Origin: Phycisphaerae bacterium
GTDB taxonomy: Bacteria; Planctomycetota; Phycisphaerae; UBA1845; Fen-1342
Direction of reading: 5' to 3'
NCBI GenBank assembly: GCA_030612705.1
Contig: JAUWNI010000023.1
Span: 1-41,741, forward strand
Length of the DNA stretch: 41,741 nucleotides
The translations under genes were made by a program, and so were the position numbers. The notes under the pieces are model-generated. The model did no database searches and was not told the DNA's origin. It saw nothing but the letters and a program-made list of their open reading frames with translations. Position 1 is the stretch's first letter. Each line of letters begins with the position of its first letter. Shown one piece after another: positions 41,401-41,741 of the stretch.

Positions 41401-41741
41401 TTCATAAGTCGTTTCCCTTAAACGATTTACGACCCTTTCTTCATCACTTCCGCTCCTGATTCGCGTTCAAAAAGACGGTACAAAACGGTAATTACCGTTT
41501 TGGCAGCTCGTTCCTCTGTCGCCAGAATCGGTGCTAAGCGATTGTATGGACACGACTTGCGGCGAGCGCGCGAACATCCGAGCGAGCGGCTCTTCACCGC
41601 TAGACCGAACTTCTCTTGAGGGATCGTGATAAGGCCCTTCATGTAAACAGGTTACGCGCATTCAGAGTGCGCGGTTTCTGGCTACAGGGTGTGGGATACG
41701 CCGAGCAGGGTTAGCGCGCGGCTTTGGGGAGCGGTGGGTTT
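41401..41741. other. non-coding tail with palindrome and tRNA-like remnant
   Basis: No gene is supported. A perfect 22-base palindrome lies at 41481-41502. The segment 41578-41602 repeats the anticodon arm of the tRNA-Asn gene with only a few changes, but the remaining tRNA arms are absent. Confidence 0.5.
41481..41502. repeat. perfect 22-bp palindrome
   Basis: CAAAACGGTA followed by ATTACCGTTTTG is its own reverse complement over 22 bases. It lies 80 bases downstream of tRNA-Asn in non-coding DNA. It could be an operator, a recombinase site or a hairpin terminator with a T-rich arm. Confidence 0.6.

Noticed and set aside
41001-41405. Minus-strand frame of 134 codons beginning SRTRTYNLAVNSRSLYQLSY
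   Set aside because: Its N-terminal half is the antisense of the tRNA-Asn gene, a common false call; the rest has no motif.
41570-41632. Second tRNA gene (Lys- or Asn-like)
   Set aside because: Only the anticodon arm is preserved; acceptor, D and T arms do not pair, so at best it is a remnant.

Overview
This 41.7-kb window looks like part of a Planctomycetes-type chromosome, probably from a GC-rich Phycisphaerae-like metagenomic lineage. The evidence is a zinc-ribbon membrane protein of the CxxCGYNLR kind, an uncharacterised 143-residue protein of a type I associate with planctomycetes, a sigma/anti-sigma/PDZ cassette, a Gram-negative LPS-core cassette, and many short dispersed hairpin repeats. 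The lineage is an inference from protein style and was not tested by a database search. The first ~60 bases are nearly pure G/C homopolymer and may be a contig-end artefact.

Layout. 0.1-2.3 kb: two minus-strand response regulators. One is a large fusion of a receiver, a GcvH-like domain and a second receiver-like domain; the other is a single receiver with a good sigma-54-type promoter. Dispersed repeat elements lie on both sides of each. 3.2-7.3 kb: two doubtful small ORFs, then an AAA+ ATPase and a cytoplasmic subtilase in tandem (a likely anti-phage pair), then a transposase remnant. 8.0-11.4 kb: a conserved unknown protein, then tdh-kbl for threonine catabolism. 11.6-16.7 kb: a zinc-ribbon membrane protein, pgi-manC (sugar-nucleotide supply) and a phosphoglycosyl transferase. 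16.8-19.5 kb: an exported SH3 protein and two lipoproteins. 19.6-26.0 kb (minus): a radical SAM enzyme, a POT/MFS transporter and a bifunctional PutA. 27.0-28.2 kb: a YbjQ-like membrane protein and a DNA alkyl-transferase. 28.25-33.5 kb (minus): a tightly coupled operon of M42 peptidase, heptosyltransferase, two WaaP/InaA-like kinases and a WaaG-like glycosyltransferase. 33.6-36.2 kb: sigma factor, anti-sigma factor and a PDZ protein. 36.4-39.1 kb (minus): NUDIX hydrolase, site-2 protease and MurG. 39.3-41.7 kb: two parS-like sites, a decayed transposase, a DUF6788-like gene with a near-perfect leaderless promoter, and tRNA-Asn.

How it fits together. Much of the window serves the cell envelope: pgi, manC, the phosphoglycosyl transferase, the waa-like operon, MurG, the lipoproteins and the sigma/PDZ cassette. 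Amino-acid catabolism is the second theme (tdh-kbl, putA, the peptide transporter, the M42 peptidase). Mobile-element debris clusters around the ATPase-subtilase pair and at the right end.

Most notable points: the ATPase-subtilase pair, the receiver/GcvH fusion with Arg at the lipoyl-lysine position, a six-copy 7-bp repeat inside the WaaG-like gene that could give phase variation, the two parS-like palindromes, and at least four families of dispersed inverted-repeat elements.
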